Shown in pieces: positions 5,412-5,462 of a stretch of DNA of 5,462 bases; the stretch's first letter is position 1; the number at the start of each line of letters is the position of its first letter. The notes under the pieces are model-generated. The model ran no database searches and had not been told where the DNA came from. It was given only the letters and a program-made list of their open reading frames with translations. The position numbers and the translations under genes were made by a program. The stretch is from Clostridia bacterium (GTDB lineage Bacteria > Bacillota_A > Clostridia > Oscillospirales > CAG-272), in assembly GCA_017452945.1 (NCBI GenBank), contig JAFTLD010000075.1, forward strand, positions 1-5,462, in the 5' to 3' direction.

Positions 5412-5462
5412 TCAAGTCCCACCACCGGCACCACAAAGAGAGAGGATCAGCAACGCTGACCC
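5412..5462 (+). repeat. Direct repeat copy 2, cut by the window end
   Basis: This is an exact 51-base copy of 5215-5265, offset by 197 bases. It restores the tRNA-Leu 3' end and CCA and the left arm of the terminator, but the preceding bases do not provide a T-stem 5' half, anticodon arm or D-arm, so it is not a complete tRNA gene. The repeat may continue past the window. It resembles an attachment-site copy left by or belonging to a tRNA-targeted element. Confidence 0.93.

Noticed and set aside
5215..5436. Minus-strand open frame starting MWCRWWDL over the repeat block
   Set aside because: It begins in the antisense of the tRNA 3' end and runs through the inverted repeats and terminator. 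It has no ribosome site or recognisable domain; it is an artefact of repeat sequence.
5412..5462. Second complete tRNA-Leu gene
   Set aside because: Only the 3' end and CCA are present. The T-stem 5' half, anticodon arm, D-arm and promoter are missing upstream.
5292..5462. CRISPR array
   Set aside because: There are only two direct copies 197 bases apart, they derive from a tRNA 3' end, and the interval is itself palindromic rather than a short unique spacer.

Overview
The window looks like chromosomal DNA from a Gram-positive anaerobe of the Clostridia, possibly an Oscillospirales or Christensenellales relative. This is inferred from moderate GC coding DNA with AT-rich spacers, strong GGAGG-type ribosome binding sites, SigA-type promoters with 17-base spacers, a four-cysteine ribosomal protein L28, a tRNA-Leu with encoded CCA, and a clostridial-type lipoprotein signal. 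No taxonomic marker long enough to name a genus is present.

Layout. Positions 46-231 (+) encode ribosomal protein L28 (rpmB), closed by an 18-bp terminator hairpin. Immediately after it, 305-1012 (+) encodes a 235-residue protein that I read as a DUF6873-type, amidinotransferase-fold (GME) protein of unknown function. It converges on a small three-helix membrane protein of the DUF4234 type (1104-1466, -), and the two share a perfect 19-bp bidirectional terminator. Positions 1467-1727 form a divergent promoter region: a minus-strand SigA promoter with a hairpin leader for the membrane protein, and a plus-strand SigA promoter with an extended -10 for a large secreted lipoprotein. That lipoprotein (1728-3434, +) has a beta-sandwich-like N-terminal part and a right-handed parallel beta-helix with the three-aspartate active-site pattern of clan GH-N (GH28/GH49). 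Its own terminator follows.

A two-gene minus-strand operon converges on it: a histidine phosphatase (5005-4289) followed 15 bases later by an EstA/esterase-D-type alpha/beta hydrolase (4273-3494), driven by an extended -10 promoter just upstream of the phosphatase. The lipoprotein could attack a plant or dietary polysaccharide at the cell surface and the esterase could remove acyl groups, but this pairing rests on position only.

The last 460 bases are the most unusual part. A tRNA-Leu(CAA) gene at 5150-5236 has a consensus SigA promoter and a near-perfect match to the UP-element consensus. Its 3' end and the first part of its terminator (51 bases) are repeated exactly at 5412-5462, where the window stops. 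Between the copies lies a GC-rich block bounded by an inverted copy of the tRNA T-arm and packed with nested inverted repeats. This has the look of a tRNA-targeted attachment site, a miniature element, or a structured RNA. No recombinase or partner gene is visible in the window, so what it does is open.
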